From: Lasioglossum baleicum
Lineage: Eukaryota > Arthropoda > Insecta > Hymenoptera > Halictidae
NCBI RefSeq assembly: GCF_051020765.1
Contig: NC_134943.1
Coordinates: forward strand, 12,338,001-12,402,000
Length of the DNA: 64,000 nt
Direction of reading: 5' to 3'
The notes under the pieces were generated by a model. It was given only the letters and a program-made list of their open reading frames with translations. It was not told the DNA's origin and did not search any database. The translations under genes were made by a program, and so were the position numbers. Below are positions 36,851-48,780 of this stretch, one piece after another. The first letter of the stretch is position 1; every line of letters begins with the position of its first letter.

Positions 36851-39800
36851 ATTATTATTGCCATCAAAGTTTCGCACGCAGAAATAAATACACGAATAAT
36901 CGAATTTCTCCAGTCTACAATTCATATCTCACGTTTCCAGAAATGTAAATTTTTATAAAATAGAGATCCTCGAAACTAAGATGAAGATAGGTTTCAAAAG
37001 ATGTAAAGAAAGTTTTTAATGCAAGAGCATAAATATTCAATTAGATCTTTCCAAGTCTCGTTGGATAAAGTACATTCATTTCAGTTTTCATATAGTTACA
37101 TTAACCCATTAAATCTCGAGCGATGAAATAAGATAATTTTTATACAAACCGCTACTTATTGCTTCTAATTCTATACCAAAAAAGGTTTTGAACTCGTACT
37201 TTCTCGCGAGACAAAATAAATAATTCTGTCGAAACATGAAGCTTACATTACTATACTGTATTGAAATTTATTAAACAAAAAGTTGACAGAGTTCTTACGA
37301 TTTAAGACGAAATTGGTTTATCGTAGCAAATAAATTAATTCGTGGTTTTCACAGTTGACCAATTGTAATTTTAATTTTTCATTCAAATCGTTCAACTATC
37401 ACACTGAAGATTCATTAGTCACTTGTAAGATGGAGTAAGTACTGGATTAAATATTGTTCGTAAATAATTAATGAAACGAAGAAACAGAGAGCTACTACTT
37501 AATTTATTTATCAACTGAAAGTTTCCAGTGTAAAGAGTTACAATGATTGGCTTCTGAACCCTCCATTTGTAAATTTATTAATCCATTCATTCGTTTCCGC
37601 TGACAACTCTGATTGCTGACCGCAGTATTCTCTGCAGTTGTACCTTGTTTATCGCGGACGCGACGTCCTGATTTTCGATTGCGAAGACTTGATTGAAAAA
37701 TGAAGTAGTTGATTCGAAAAGGGAATCCCTCGAGGATGCAGTGGGGCAATTCCTGCTTAAAAAACGACTGCTTTTGTAGTCTAATTGAACGGGAGAAAGG
37801 GCGATGAATATGGAGATACGTGAAGAGACTGTCGTTTTCAAACAGCTTTGGGAGTTTAAAGTGGAGCAACTGTCAAGATAAGGAAAAGTGAATTGACCGC
37901 TTTCACGGTTGTTTATATTCTATTTGCGGCCGTGGAATAAATGAATGATCCACTTCGTTCAATTCAACTACTCGGTGAATGTGCACGGTCTTTCCATTAA
38001 GAAAATATCTTCAACCTGCTGGCGTCAGATATTTTCTGCCGGGAACACCTAACAGCCAGGACCATAACTGTTATAACCAAAAATAAACAAAGTCATGAAC
38101 GACCGATAATTTTTTCTCTTGTTGGTTGTTATCTTTGAGAAAAGTTCATTTCAATCGCTCATAGCTAGACTGCGGATCTTTATGCAAAATAAAAAATGTT
38201 TGCATTGATTGCAAGACACAGGAGCCAAATAAAAATTTCACTCTTCTTTTAATTATCTTGTTAAAGTAAAACTAATACACTGGTGGCCGTTAATCTTTTT
38301 AATACCTCCACTGTTTTAAATTGCGTGTGTACCCATTTTTGTCATAAATGCATAAAATCCGCATTCTAGTTATGAGCGATGGCAATGAAATTCTCTCATT
38401 GATAACTGCATTGACCAATCAAAATAGTTTTTCTTCATCGATAACAGTTATCGAGGAGGATCCAAATTTTTGGATACTAATAACTGTTATTCATAGCCAA
38501 TAAGTTTAAAAATCGATATTGTTTTGTATTAATAATTTTTATTGTAGAAAATTTTAGAACAACTGTTATTTTTGATCCCTGCCTAACAGTGAGAACAAAA
38601 ACAATTGAATTATCTTCAGTGTTCCAGACGTTTCGGATTTTATTTCGAGGAAAATAATTCTTTTCATTTTAGAACATCGCCAAAGTTGCGCTTAAACATC
38701 TGAAGGATAATTTTATTTATTACGAGAAATTATTGCAAGTATAATAAAAAGTGTAACTGCGATTCACAAAGTATTAGAGAATGAACAAAACAAAAGAAAA
38801 TCAATAAGTTCTCGCGCAAGTTTAGAGCGCAGCATCGAAAATCGTCAGAGCACTGACCTCTCCTCCAGAAATAGTAAAACGATAATTTAATTAGAATAGA
38901 GCGGGACAAGAGAGAGAGAGATATTTTAGAATTTCGATTAACGAGGGATCATCGTACTCGTTACATTTCTCGAACGTAGATTAACACACAGACCTAGCAC
39001 AAACACAATGGATAAACTCTGCTTCCTTCTCAAATGAAAACTTCACGTCAATTTCAATATGTAATTTATGTGCCAATTTATAAGATCATTTACATAAATA
39101 TTTCGGGAATATCAAATTGTATATGTATGTAGTTCAATAATAAAATTTAAGTCTTAAGTTTTACTTTTACATTTAGTCTTAATGTTGCTCTCTCTCTCTC
39201 TCTCTCTCCCCCTCTCTCTTTCTTGCATTAGAAATTATTAAATAAATTCCTTCATTCAAGCACATATTGTTATAACAGTTTCGAGAAATCTAAATACTTT
39301 CAGTCTTGTAATTTTGATAAAATAACGAATTTTGTTCTAATTTTATAAGTGATAATAGCCAAGAAATTCCGAAATTATGACAAACGGTAATTCTGATCGC
39401 AAGAGAAGCGTGGAATTCGTGGTCGAATTGAAAGAAAAGATTAATTAGGCTTTACGGAAAACCTCTGTTATCACTAGTTTCTTGTGGCCTCCCTGTAGCC
39501 TCGACCGCAATATCACCTTGACCATTACATGTGGGGCCTAGTCGAGGCAAAGATAAATGCAAAGCATCACTGGGGAAAATTTGAAACAATTTGATATACG
39601 TAACATAGTAAACATTGAAATATTTTCATAACCAAATACTATTTGGAAATACTATTTCATTTAATGCTTAACCCATATGTCAATGACCTAACTTTACGTG
39701 CAATATTCAAGGACGTTGCAATTTATATCTCTTAATAAAATTGTACACGGTTTTACAGAGGCAGATTTCGTTTATGGGAGGGATTATTCTATTGCATCTG

Positions 39801-39902
39801 GACAAAATAAAAATATTTATAGACTGTCTACTGTTTGAGAAAAATCTATTTCTCCCCAACCCTATCTAAAGCCACGGAAGTGGTGACAAAAATGGACAAG
39901 GA
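36851..39902. other. AT-rich DNA with one MITE and a TC tract
   Basis: It contains the reference ACTGCGG MITE (38165-38369) and the TC tract at 39188. The 121-codon - frame at 37504-37869 overlaps another in a second phase and is not supported. Confidence 0.4.
38165..38369 (+). mobile_element. ACTGCGG-family MITE, complete reference copy
   Basis: The left end CTAGACTGCGGATCTTTATG and right end ATGCATAAAATCCGCATTCTAG are inverted repeats. The interior has a conserved block, AAAAAATGTTTGCATTGATTG, ACACAGGAGC, and near the right CCACTGTTTTAAATTGCG. The flanks ATCGCTCATAG and TTATGAGCGAT are themselves inverted, so the site or subterminal sequence is palindromic. There is no coding capacity. Confidence 0.75.
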
Positions 39903-40127
39903 TTAACACCAACCGTACCGGGTACAAAATGCGTCGCTTATACATATATTGAATTATAAAAATTACAAGACTGGATTTAGATTGTTCACAATTTTTATAA
40001 TAACACGTGCTCGAATAAAGAAATTTATTGAACAACTTCTAATGGAAACATCTTTATAATTTGAATAATTAAAACACAAACAATGTGAAAGCGGTCATTT
40101 GATTGGTCGTGGTATGGTTAGTGTTAA
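39903..40127. mobile_element. 225-bp MITE, copy 1 (TTAACACYAACC ends)
   Basis: It starts TTAACACCAACCGTACC and ends GGTATGGTTAGTGTTAA, imperfect inverted ends including the TTAA. Its reverse complement matches 40893-41095, including TCAAATGACCGCT, the T-rich core and AAAGATGYTTCCATTAGAA. Confidence 0.65.
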
Positions 40128-40892
40128 AAATAGGCTACATCGAGTAATTCCATTATTTATACCATTCACTTTTGTGCGAACTATCGAATATGTTGACAAT
40201 GTGCTGGAGGAGCCTGTACGGTTTTCCTTAATCCAATCACACTTTCCCAGATTTACCACAATGATCCTGTACCTTTGATTTTCAACCCCGTCCTCTTTGC
40301 CTCCGTAATCACGTACACGGCGAGAGTACATGTAGAGACACGCATACACGTATCGGGAGGGCTGTGCGCGACAATAGCAGTTCCGAAGTCGTTTTATTGT
40401 CACGCACTTATTGTCCATCGCGTATCGCGGCTCGTAAACACTGTCTCAACGTTGAAAGCATGCCTCGTGGGTAGACTTCGTAATCGCTTTGGAGGTTACG
40501 TCGAAGGTTAGCCCTTCGCGCGAGAGCTTTTCTCGCGTCGACACAAGCGGTCCTAGTCGCGACGCGAAGCGACGCAATGCGGACCTTCGGTGCCGAAGGG
40601 ATGATCCCATGCTAAACAGAGGGAAAACCAATTTATACCGATTTCGGAACTCGTCTACCTGTATTTATTGACTTTCGACGCGCTGTGCCGTTTGCCTAAC
40701 CTAATTACTTGCTTGCTACTGGATTGACGGCGAAACAACAACACGGTGGGAAAAATAAACAATTATGGGTCCAGCAAATTAACACATAATAGTATACAAT
40801 AATAAACAATAAAACGTATCAAATTGACACAAGAGACGAGGGTTAAACCTACTGACATTTTACAGTTTAATACGTTCTACGTAACTCCAAAT
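40128..40892. other. No gene seen between the paired MITEs
   Basis: A GC-richer core at 40280-40680 carries frames of 60-107 codons in conflicting phases. It lies between two inverted copies of the TTAACACYAACC element. Confidence 0.4.
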
Positions 40893-41187
40893 TTAACACT
40901 AACCGTGTACCACGACCGGTCAAATGACCGCTCTTTCACATTGTTTACTTTTTAATTATTGAAATTATAAAGATGCTTCCATTAGAAATTATTCTTGATA
41001 CAGACTGAATAAATTCAGCCTTGTAAAAAATTTTTATAAAACGATATGTATATCCGACACATTTTGTACAAACGAATCAAATTTCATTTCATTTAAAAAG
41101 AATATGGCGTAACATTCATATTTATTAGACTTTGTATCAACTCTTCGTGACGAGTGTGACTCCTTAAATTACGGCAAGGGATTAACA
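40893..41187. mobile_element. Same MITE, copy 2, inverted and longer
   Basis: It begins TTAACACTAACCGTGTACCA and follows copy 1 in reverse. It then continues through TTATTAGACTTTGTATCAAC to GGCAAGGGATTAAC (41172-41185). That tail is shared with 4091-4154 and 27609-27689, so the full element is probably about 295 bp and copy 1 is an internal-deletion form. Confidence 0.55.
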
Positions 41188-41559
41188 TTAAATTTCTTTA
41201 ACATTTAACCTGTACATTTCAGTATCTTTTATTCATTCATTGTAACACATGACATGTGTGGTTCACACATGTAATTAAAATTTTTCATTCACTTTCAACT
41301 AATATTTTGTTTAGATTTTCATTGCTGTGAACCAATTAGCGGTCTGTCAAGGTCACTTTAAAATGTATGAATTTATTCACAAACACTTTTGTTTCAACTG
41401 AACTCACACTCTTGAGAGCAAACGTGTGTTGTCACTGGCTGAACTTTTAGCACGATAGATACACAGAGTAAATTGGAGGAGACTTAAATTTTTGCAAATT
41501 GACAACAATGTAAAATTATCCGCGAACGACAATCTCTAAACAGGGTCGTGGGACACCAT

Positions 41560-42340
41560 TTCTCAAGGCGAGTTCAATGTTGGTATAGCCGGGCACCCGG
41601 CGATTGACAACACAAGGGTAAATTCGGAACCCACTCTCAACCAAAGCGAACGGAAGCTACGATTCAAAAGGAAAACGAGTGCTTCGAGTACGATTTGCCT
41701 CTCACGATTTTCCGAGTCGTTTTCACCGCTAAAAGGCCGGCGGCGAGTCCTGCGCGAAGCGACCGACCTGTAAATCACTTGAATCGGCCCGCAACGAAGT
41801 ACATATAGTAATAAGCGAGTGACAAAAAAGGGTTGCCCGATGCCGACACAGACGTAACAATCGAATTACTGTGGAAACCGAGTATGTACTCACCGTCGGT
41901 GAACCTAACGAAATCAACACCGCAGCATAGTACTATCAGGGGGGGTAAACGAACGACGATTAGGCAAAGTCCAGCACGAGTCACGATGTTCCTTCTCACG
42001 AGCACCAAAATGTCACCACTTGTAAATGCTAGTGAAAAACACGGAACACGGTCGCGACTTTTGTTTGATATGATATAAATCGCGTCGTTCCGATTTTCGA
42101 CTGCGAGAGCGGCGCGATGCGTCGACGAATCGAAAGGAAAACACCGGGAATTTCGGGGAGTGGAATGAAACGTGAGCTTCGATCGATGTCCGTGCGCAGA
42201 CTGCCCGCACCTCGCTACTGCCGGGCGTTCGTCATGTTGCGGTCTTGTTCCGTCTCTCTCCCACTCTCGCTCCATTCCTCTTCCCCCACTAACCACGATT
42301 GCGCTGTGTATCGCTCTTCCCCTTCAAAATAAGACACACC
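41560..42340 (-). other. GC-richer block, possible LTR and leader remnant
   Basis: On the - strand, GTGGTGACATTTTGGTGCTC then GTGAGAAGGAAC (about 42021-41990) resembles the start of the untranslated leader after an insect LTR. A CpG-rich segment upstream could be the LTR. No matching second LTR or polyprotein was seen. A 173-codon - strand frame (41775-42296) has no recognisable domain. The alternative is a promoter or 5' leader of an unseen gene. Confidence 0.2.
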
Positions 42341-42417
42341 GCGTTTCGACGTTTCGTATCGGTTCCCCCTGTCATTTTAGCGATGGTGTGTGCAAAATCA
42401 CTAACCATGATTTATCA

Positions 42418-42588
42418 CTAGACTGCGGATTTTATGCATTTATAGCATAACTGGGCACGTACTATTTAAAGCAGTGTGGCCATGTTGAAAACATTTAAGA
42501 ACAGATCAAGGTATTAGCTTCATCTCAATAAGATGATTAAAAGAAGAATACAATTTTTATCTAGCTCCTGTGTCTTGAACTTCAGGTA
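42418..42588 (-). mobile_element. ACTGCGG-family MITE, truncated
   Basis: CTAGACTGCGGATTTTATGC begins a reversed copy. It continues through TTTAAAGCAGTG and ends in TAGCTCCTGTGTCTTGAAC, lacking the final 20-30 bases. Confidence 0.6.
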
Positions 42589-42920
42589 TCAGTAAAAATT
42601 CAAACTTGAATGGCATGTGTGTTTACGCATTCCACTTTCCTCACGCGATCTCGTTAATTAGCCCGCGAAGCGCTTTCATTGATTAATGATGACTCCTCCG
42701 AGCAAGTTTTCATAATCACCGCGCTCCCTCGACCCACTCGACCCTCATTCGTCGACAATCGAGGGATAAAAGGGTCGTTGAAAAAGAAATTGGCACGCTT
42801 GTGTCCCCGCAACCATTATTGCGGTTAAATGGTGAACCTCTTTACTTTGGGAGAAGGGGCTAGCGGAGGGTGAAATCAGGTTTCATTCGTAATTCAGCAA
42901 AAGTTATATTGTCACTTTAC

Positions 42921-43045
42921 CTGTATTGTGGCAACGCGTCACTGGCTACCATGAAGGCAGCTACTACCATGAAGACATCGACAAGGAACGGAACCGTTGT
43001 GAAAGGAGTACCGTCGAGCAGGAAGAACAGGCTGATAGGATACAT
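42921..43045 (-). CDS. Candidate hydrophobic or signal-type exon with splice donor
   Basis: On the - strand an ATG at 43045 opens MYPISLFFLLDG, a segment around TTVPFLVDV, and FMVVAAFMVASDALPQY, ending CAATACAG before GTAAAG, a near-consensus donor. FMVVAAFMVASDA resembles a signal peptide or transmembrane helix followed by a cleavage site. The frame stays open upstream to about 43067. No continuing exon was found to the left. The complementary + strand frame (42870-43070) is also open, so the coding strand is uncertain. Confidence 0.22.
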
Positions 43046-43279
43046 CCTAATGGCGATCGATGCGACCTGATTCTACTATTTTGTGGATTCTGAATATACT
43101 GACATCCTTAGCCATACATTTCACGATGTCGTACACTTCTGAAAGATCTATTCAAGCAATTCCAACCACTGGCCTACTTCGGGGAACAAAATTTGTAACA
43201 GAATTCTTTTCTCGTCTAAACCCACGTGGGAATTTCATGTTTACTGCAAAATTTGTGTAATATTGAAAAATTTTAATTA

Positions 43280-43282
<3 letters not shown>

Positions 43283-43324
<42 letters not shown>
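43283..43324 (+). repeat. (TC)21 microsatellite
   Basis: This is an uninterrupted TC run, the longest of several. Others are at 1466-1502 (compound TC/AC/TC), 20514-20544 with 20570-20585, 36537-36553 and 39188-39208. Long TC/GA runs can bind GAGA-type factors; a role here is not shown. Confidence 0.9.
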
Positions 43325-43327
<3 letters not shown>

Positions 43328-45880
43328 TGATTTTTAATATTATACGACTTGGATTTTTTTTGGAGAAGTTAGAGCAATTAGTTTACTACATGACGCGAAA
43401 AAATATTTCGAAAAAATTGCAATTGGTCGGATTTACAGAGATAATACTAAACGTTGTTGTTTACAACTTGTTTTATGTGGGCCTATATGAACAATTTCTA
43501 AAATAAATTTTGTAATTCTTTATAGATAATCAAGTAAATTGCTGTTTATGTAGTTTAAGTAGGTTGATGTGTAACTGCCGTTTCTTATAGAGGAATTTGA
43601 ATGAACATATTTTTGCTTTCTACCTAATTTATTTAATCGAAACAACGCATTAGCTTCTTCACACGCTATTCTACGCGATATTCTCTAATTGTAGGCCACT
43701 TATACGTTTATAACAGAAAGTGATTTTCCCTGATGAAACGAATTCTCTTTCAATTTACATTCTGTATTTTTTACATACTTTTAGATTAATAGTCCCTTAT
43801 AAATTATTATCTTATATGTATATTATTATCACCGTATTCGTTGTGCTACCCAAGAGCAAATATATGAGTAATAATAACAAATATTTGATTAACATTTATT
43901 ATCTTTAGTTTGAAGCTGTTTTAAATGAAGAGCATTGTGAAGTTTACAACATTTTACAATTGCATTTACGATGTAAAAAAACTCCTTTACTCTCAATTCT
44001 TCTTCCTCTTTATTGCATAAAATCTGCCTTGCTTTCTGTGTCTCTTAAGTTTTCAGTTCCATAAGTAGATCTTTTCGTGAACTTCACTTTACGTTGTATT
44101 TTATTTTTAGTCTAACTTTCAAGATCTGCTGTTACACACATATTTTAACTAACTAAGTAAGTGCATCAAATATTTGGCTATAATTTTATAATAAACCGTT
44201 TTCAAACACAAACCTCGTATATATAACCACGGAATATAATTATAAATAATATTATCATTAATTAATATTACAAGTAATCGCATAAGCTGATGCTCAAACA
44301 ATCGCGATCTTTTAATAATCTTTTCGCATTGATGTACCTCCAGAAACGAAAGAATAATTATAGTCCTGACGTTGGAAACGAATTCTGTCGCTGATTATCC
44401 TGCGCGCGCGTAAAACGTCAAGTTATTCATTATTGCTATGTAGTTGCAGCGTTACGAATTCACTTCTCTCGCGCCTCGGTATAATAGAGAAAAATTCAGC
44501 GGGACACCCTGCCACGGTGTGCAGTACATAGTGTGCACTTGCCGCTGCAGCGCGCCCAGTGCAATCAGTTACATGCTCGTTAAAGAGGAAAAGAAAACGA
44601 AGGAAGAGTGCTGCGAAGACAGTGGACGAATAAAAAAAAAACTGGGAAAAGAACGAGCGAACGTGGGATAGTTCCTGTTACAGCGAGAAACCGTCTTCCG
44701 ATGAGCCCGCATCATACCATCTTTCGCCCTACCGCGACATTCATTACATTTCATCTCGCGAGAACGTCACCGATCCTCAGGATGAAGTTACCATCTCTTC
44801 ACTAAATCCACTTATTCCGAACGAAATGTTCCAGGCTTGTCAGAGATCGTTGTAAAGTGTAAAGGAATGGAACAGTGTAGACTGTAGAGGGAGTAGTTCA
44901 CCTAGACTCGTTTCCAGGATTGCAATGGTGCAGGATGCGCCTTCTCATTTCTCGATAATGCATGCAATGGGGTTTTTCAGTAGTCTAAAGCGCTAAATAA
45001 AACATCGATCTAGGCCACAATCCCCCTCAAAAGATCCTATTTTTACGTTTACGATTATTGTTAATAACAATTGTTGAATGATATCTGCGCTATGGTTCGA
45101 TCGTTAAATACAAAAAAACAAAAATTAACTAAGCAATTTTGCTAATTTTCAAATAATCGACGTTTCGGTCACTAATTTGGACCATTTTCAATTCAATCTT
45201 GAAAATCAATACAAAAATTTGTTGTTTTCATCTCCACATGATCTGACACACCGAGTAACATGATCTTGTTTACATAGTACGCGTAAACATGTATATAGTA
45301 GGTTAACCATCACCACCAACAACCACTAACTCACACAATCCAGTAGGAATAATTAAACACTTAGTCAAATTATTGTACAATGCTTTTTATGTTGAGCTTT
45401 GTTAATAAACGAAACATATTTGTTATTATGTATGTTAAATATTTTGGGTTTCTTCTTTGCGTATATTGAATTACCACGTAACAATGTTCATGTAGTGGGT
45501 GGCTATGACGCCCGTTCTTTCTACCGTTTATGACCACCACGTGCTCGAGAGAATGCTCCGAGCCGAAATAAGTTTCGCGTGAAAAATTACGACGACTTAA
45601 TCGGTGAAAGACTGTTGCAACAAAAGCGAAAGCGAAATGTTTTAAACAATGAGCGGTACAGTTTCGCTTTCGTTCGAGCCGTGTAAAATTGCTGCGTCCG
45701 TTTTTCATGGAAAGCGGAGTTCTATAATAAGTAATGGGTGACTTCGTGACTTGTATGCACAGACGCGTGTCGCTATGAAACGTTTCGGTCTGCGTTTACA
45801 GTAATTACGCGGAGCTCATGCTACCAACAGAAACATTCAAACTTCTAAAGTCTATTCGACATGTTACAAAATTAGAACAT
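43325..45880. other. No gene seen
   Basis: AT-rich except 44400-44830. The 112-codon - frame at 45370-45708 has no domain. The shared repeat at 44955-45055 is annotated separately. Confidence 0.4.
44955..45055 (-). repeat. Repeat shared with 30440-30520 (inverted)
   Basis: Its reverse complement CGTAAACGTAAAAATAGGA, TCTTTTGAG, GATTGTGGCCTA and GAAAAACCCCAT matches 30450-30520. Both are next to short inverted repeats or AT-rich DNA. Confidence 0.45.
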
Positions 45881-46206
45881 GTCCAAAAAATGTTCTAACA
45901 TCATTTGGCGTAACTTTTTCCTTTGCGAAAATGTATGTTCTCCGCAGCTTTACAAAGGAGTTATTAGCGCAAAAACACGGACCAATCACAGCACGGCTAC
46001 AGCGGAGAGATTCCGGCTCAGCCAATGCCACTTGTCGCCGAGCCGGAATCCTTCTGCTGTAGCCGCGCTCTGATTGGTCCGTGTTTTCCGCTAATATCTT
46101 TTTAACAAAGCTGCGAAGAACATTTTCGCAAAGGAAAAAGTTACGTCAAATGACCTGAGGAATCACCTCTTTCAAGGAAGTACAACATTTTTCGGACACC
46201 CTGTAT
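45881..46206. mobile_element. CCAAT foldback element, copy C
   Basis: The outer arms contain TTTTTCCTTTGCGAAAATG, GCAGCTTT and TTATTAGCGC, then AAAACACGGACCAATCACAGC. The inner stem is GGCTACAGCGG plus ATTCCGGCTC, paired with GAGCCGGAAT and CTGTAGCC (46040-46066). The loop is about 20 bases. The right end is CGGACACCCTGTATA. The inner stem is unrelated to that of copy B. Confidence 0.8.
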
Positions 46207-46400
46207 ATTAAACGAAATTGTTTACGATTAATTGCAACCAAACTATTTCGCCAGTAACAGAACGCGACTGTCTGTTTCGTGCTTGAACACGTTGAGTCAT
46301 GCGAAACAAAGCTAATTTAAATAGGCATTCCGATCAATGCACGTGCTTTATTGCTTCCTACGAATTATACGAACAGTTCACTGCATTTTGATGAATATTA

Positions 46401-46607
46401 ATGGCGATTGGTGCTGTCTATATACATAATATAAAAATGGATCAGTTACTCGATGATTTATATGTTCTCTGGGCTCGAATTGGTTGTTACAGCGGACTTA
46501 AAATCGTATATTCAATCGCTATGATATACAGCTTCTCATTTATTTTATCTTTTGGAATATCAATTTTTGTAACCGGCTACGATATTAATAAATTGTACCG
46601 AGATTAA
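46401..46607 (+). CDS. 68-residue ORF with one membrane helix, low confidence
   Basis: An ATG-started frame encodes MAIGAVYIHNIKMDQLLDD, then LWARIGCYSGLKIV and a hydrophobic stretch IYSFSFILSFGISIFV, ending KLYRD. It would be a single-pass small membrane protein, or a fragment of an insect chemoreceptor-like membrane protein. No promoter or splice context supports it, and AT-rich DNA readily produces such hydrophobic frames. Confidence 0.12.
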   Translation: MAIGAVYIHNIKMDQLLDDLYVLWARIGCYSGLKIVYSIAMIYSFSFILSFGISIFVTGYDINKLYRD

Positions 46608-48377
46608 ATCGAGTTTATCTTTCGGAACGTCAATATTTCGTTATTTAAAATCTTTTAATAGATAAGTAAAGAATGATTTTGTAATATGCTAGTGGCACAG
46701 AAAAAAGCCCGGGAGTACTCAGGCTAAAGTAAATAACAAGAGCCGTTACTTTGTATGGTATGTATATGTATATTCCTCCATACGAACTATGCAAAACCAA
46801 AACAATTAGAACAAGGGAGTAATCATGTCTTACTGTTTATACATATTTTTAATATTATTCCCTCCTATTAGAGCTACCAGTTTGTCAGGCTACTAGGAAG
46901 AACTTGTAAGCTTAGTTTACGTGCTAATTACATACTGTCAAGTACAATTTTTATCTACATTAGGTACACGAGACGAATAAACAATTGATTTTGATAAGTG
47001 TTCGTTGATTAACTCTGCATTTGGAGCTGCTTTAAAATCACATTTAAAGCAATATAATAAAATAAATAAATAAATTCTTCATTTTCTGAATAAGAATACA
47101 AAAGAACCATTAGCATTAGATGAGATACACACACTAAACACACAAAATAGTTAATAAACTCATCGTTGGTATCGTAGTGTAGAGAGTACCCCAGTCGAGT
47201 TTGCATAAAACGTGCCACGTCCTTTGTTGTCCCTAAGGAAGAGTACACGGTGTCACCCATGGCCACCGTGGAATACGTGACGAGACGTCATTAAGATTCT
47301 GTGCATCAATCCCCAAAGCGATGTGCATTTGTCTCCGAAGCGGGAAGAAGAAGAAGAAGAAAAGACACATATGGGTCATTGCAGACGATCCGAACACTGT
47401 TCTCCGTTTACAATTGAAGAATGAGAGAGCCTGGTGGTCGTTGTCGCTCTCGAAAACAGCTGTAACCACTCGTGGATTGGTTTAATATGCGTTGGAAGTG
47501 CCTCGAAAACGGAAAAGGAAGAAACAAGATAAACGTTGACGTTAGTAGTGTAGTTAGTGCTTTGACTTTTCGAGAGATACTGTAACATAGACACTTCACA
47601 GTGCTGTGTTCTCGCCTTTTCCAGCAGATGACCATAAATTAGCATAAGGGGTAATACAACAATAATAAACTTAGATTTGAGGCCTTTGAACGTTTCAAGT
47701 GTAAACTCGATCCTTCCGCTAAAATTATCCCAACATTTAATATTTGGACAAGAAGACCCTACCAAGCTAGGAAACAGAATGTGCACTATCCTGGGTGCAA
47801 TTTGAACCAGTTTTGGTCGATTCTGGCGACACTGGTTAAAGACTTGAAAGCGATACGACCCGAACGAACGGCGGGCGGGAATCATTCGAGCAGTGTGAAG
47901 TTGTGGTTGCGCGGAAAGCAGCGCGGCGCGGCGAGGCGCGGCGTTCAAAGGCCGGGGAACGTCTTTCTTCTAACAATGGACATGTCGTTGTCTTTCGTTC
48001 CACTCGGTTTGCCTTGCTTCACCACGACACGTTCAATAACCTTCTGTCTAGTGAAAACGGAAAAAAGGTGTTGGTTGAGGGGTGCCACGTGATCGCGAAC
48101 CACCAGAAAAGAATTACGACCGCAATCGCACGGTTTACGGTCGCCAGTACGACATTTATGATTTACGGGACTGTGTGCACACTCGTAGACAAAGATGACT
48201 TCGAAATTGAACGTGACGCAGAGTCACTTCAATCACGGCCCTGTTTTTCCCTTTTACAGACCGCGCGGATTCTTCACAAATCAAGATTTTATCATTAAAT
48301 CTTGTAGGGGACTCCCGAGTCTCGAGCTAATCAATGACGATGTAACAATAACAGTGGTTGATTCAGATTAACGGTAC
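46608..48377. other. No supported gene; long chance frame
   Basis: A - strand frame from an ATG at 47885 to 47376 is 169 codons long with one hydrophobic stretch (IIVVLPLMLIYGHLL). It has no domain, and + strand frames overlap it. 47880-47960 is very GC-rich (GCGGCGCGGCG words). A GAA trinucleotide tract lies at 47345-47360. Confidence 0.35.
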
Positions 48378-48780
48378 AGTCCACGACAAAATAATAAGAC
48401 ACCTAGAAAATATTTTTAAATTTCTTATATTTAAAGGTAGAAAATGTACACTCCGTTTGTATATTACATACTGTTTCCAAAGTAAACATGTAAAATCTTA
48501 GGATTGTATCGCGCGTACCACAGCAAAATTAGAGAAAGATATGTGAACACGGACTGTGACATTGCTTCGACAAAAGTATAAGACACTAACAGAAAAATGT
48601 TTGATTAAGCAAATAAAACTACAAAATTACTACTTCGTGATACCTCCTTTGAATTGAATTACGTCTAGTAATCGTTTTCGGATAGTTTTATATAACTTTT
48701 TGATTCGTTTTTGTTCTAAATGTGTCCAATTGTTATTTATACTTTCTTTTAGTTCATTTACGTTATTATATTGTCTCCCA
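48378..48780 (-). mobile_element. Second Tc1-like relic, inverted relative to the first
   Basis: It starts at CAGTCCACGACAAAATAATA preceded by TA, and reads as the reverse complement of 28985-29360, including the C-terminal transposase region (TTTGATTCG, GTGTCCAATTG, TTTAGTTCATTTACG). It breaks off abruptly at TTGTCTCCCA, where a half copy of the CCAAT foldback family begins. No intact frame remains. Confidence 0.75.

Noticed and set aside
41775..42296. 173-codon minus-strand frame
   Set aside because: No domain, arginine/serine-rich shadow-like composition in a CpG-rich patch, with competing frames on both strands; better explained as leader, promoter or LTR sequence.
21437..43050. Regularly recurring ACTGCGG words as a possible CRISPR-like array
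   Set aside because: Copies are kilobases apart, in both orientations, and are ends of a roughly 200-bp MITE.
47376..47948. 190-codon minus-strand frame
   Set aside because: It starts at TTG (169 codons from the first ATG) and has no domain; frames of this length are expected by chance at about this size of window.
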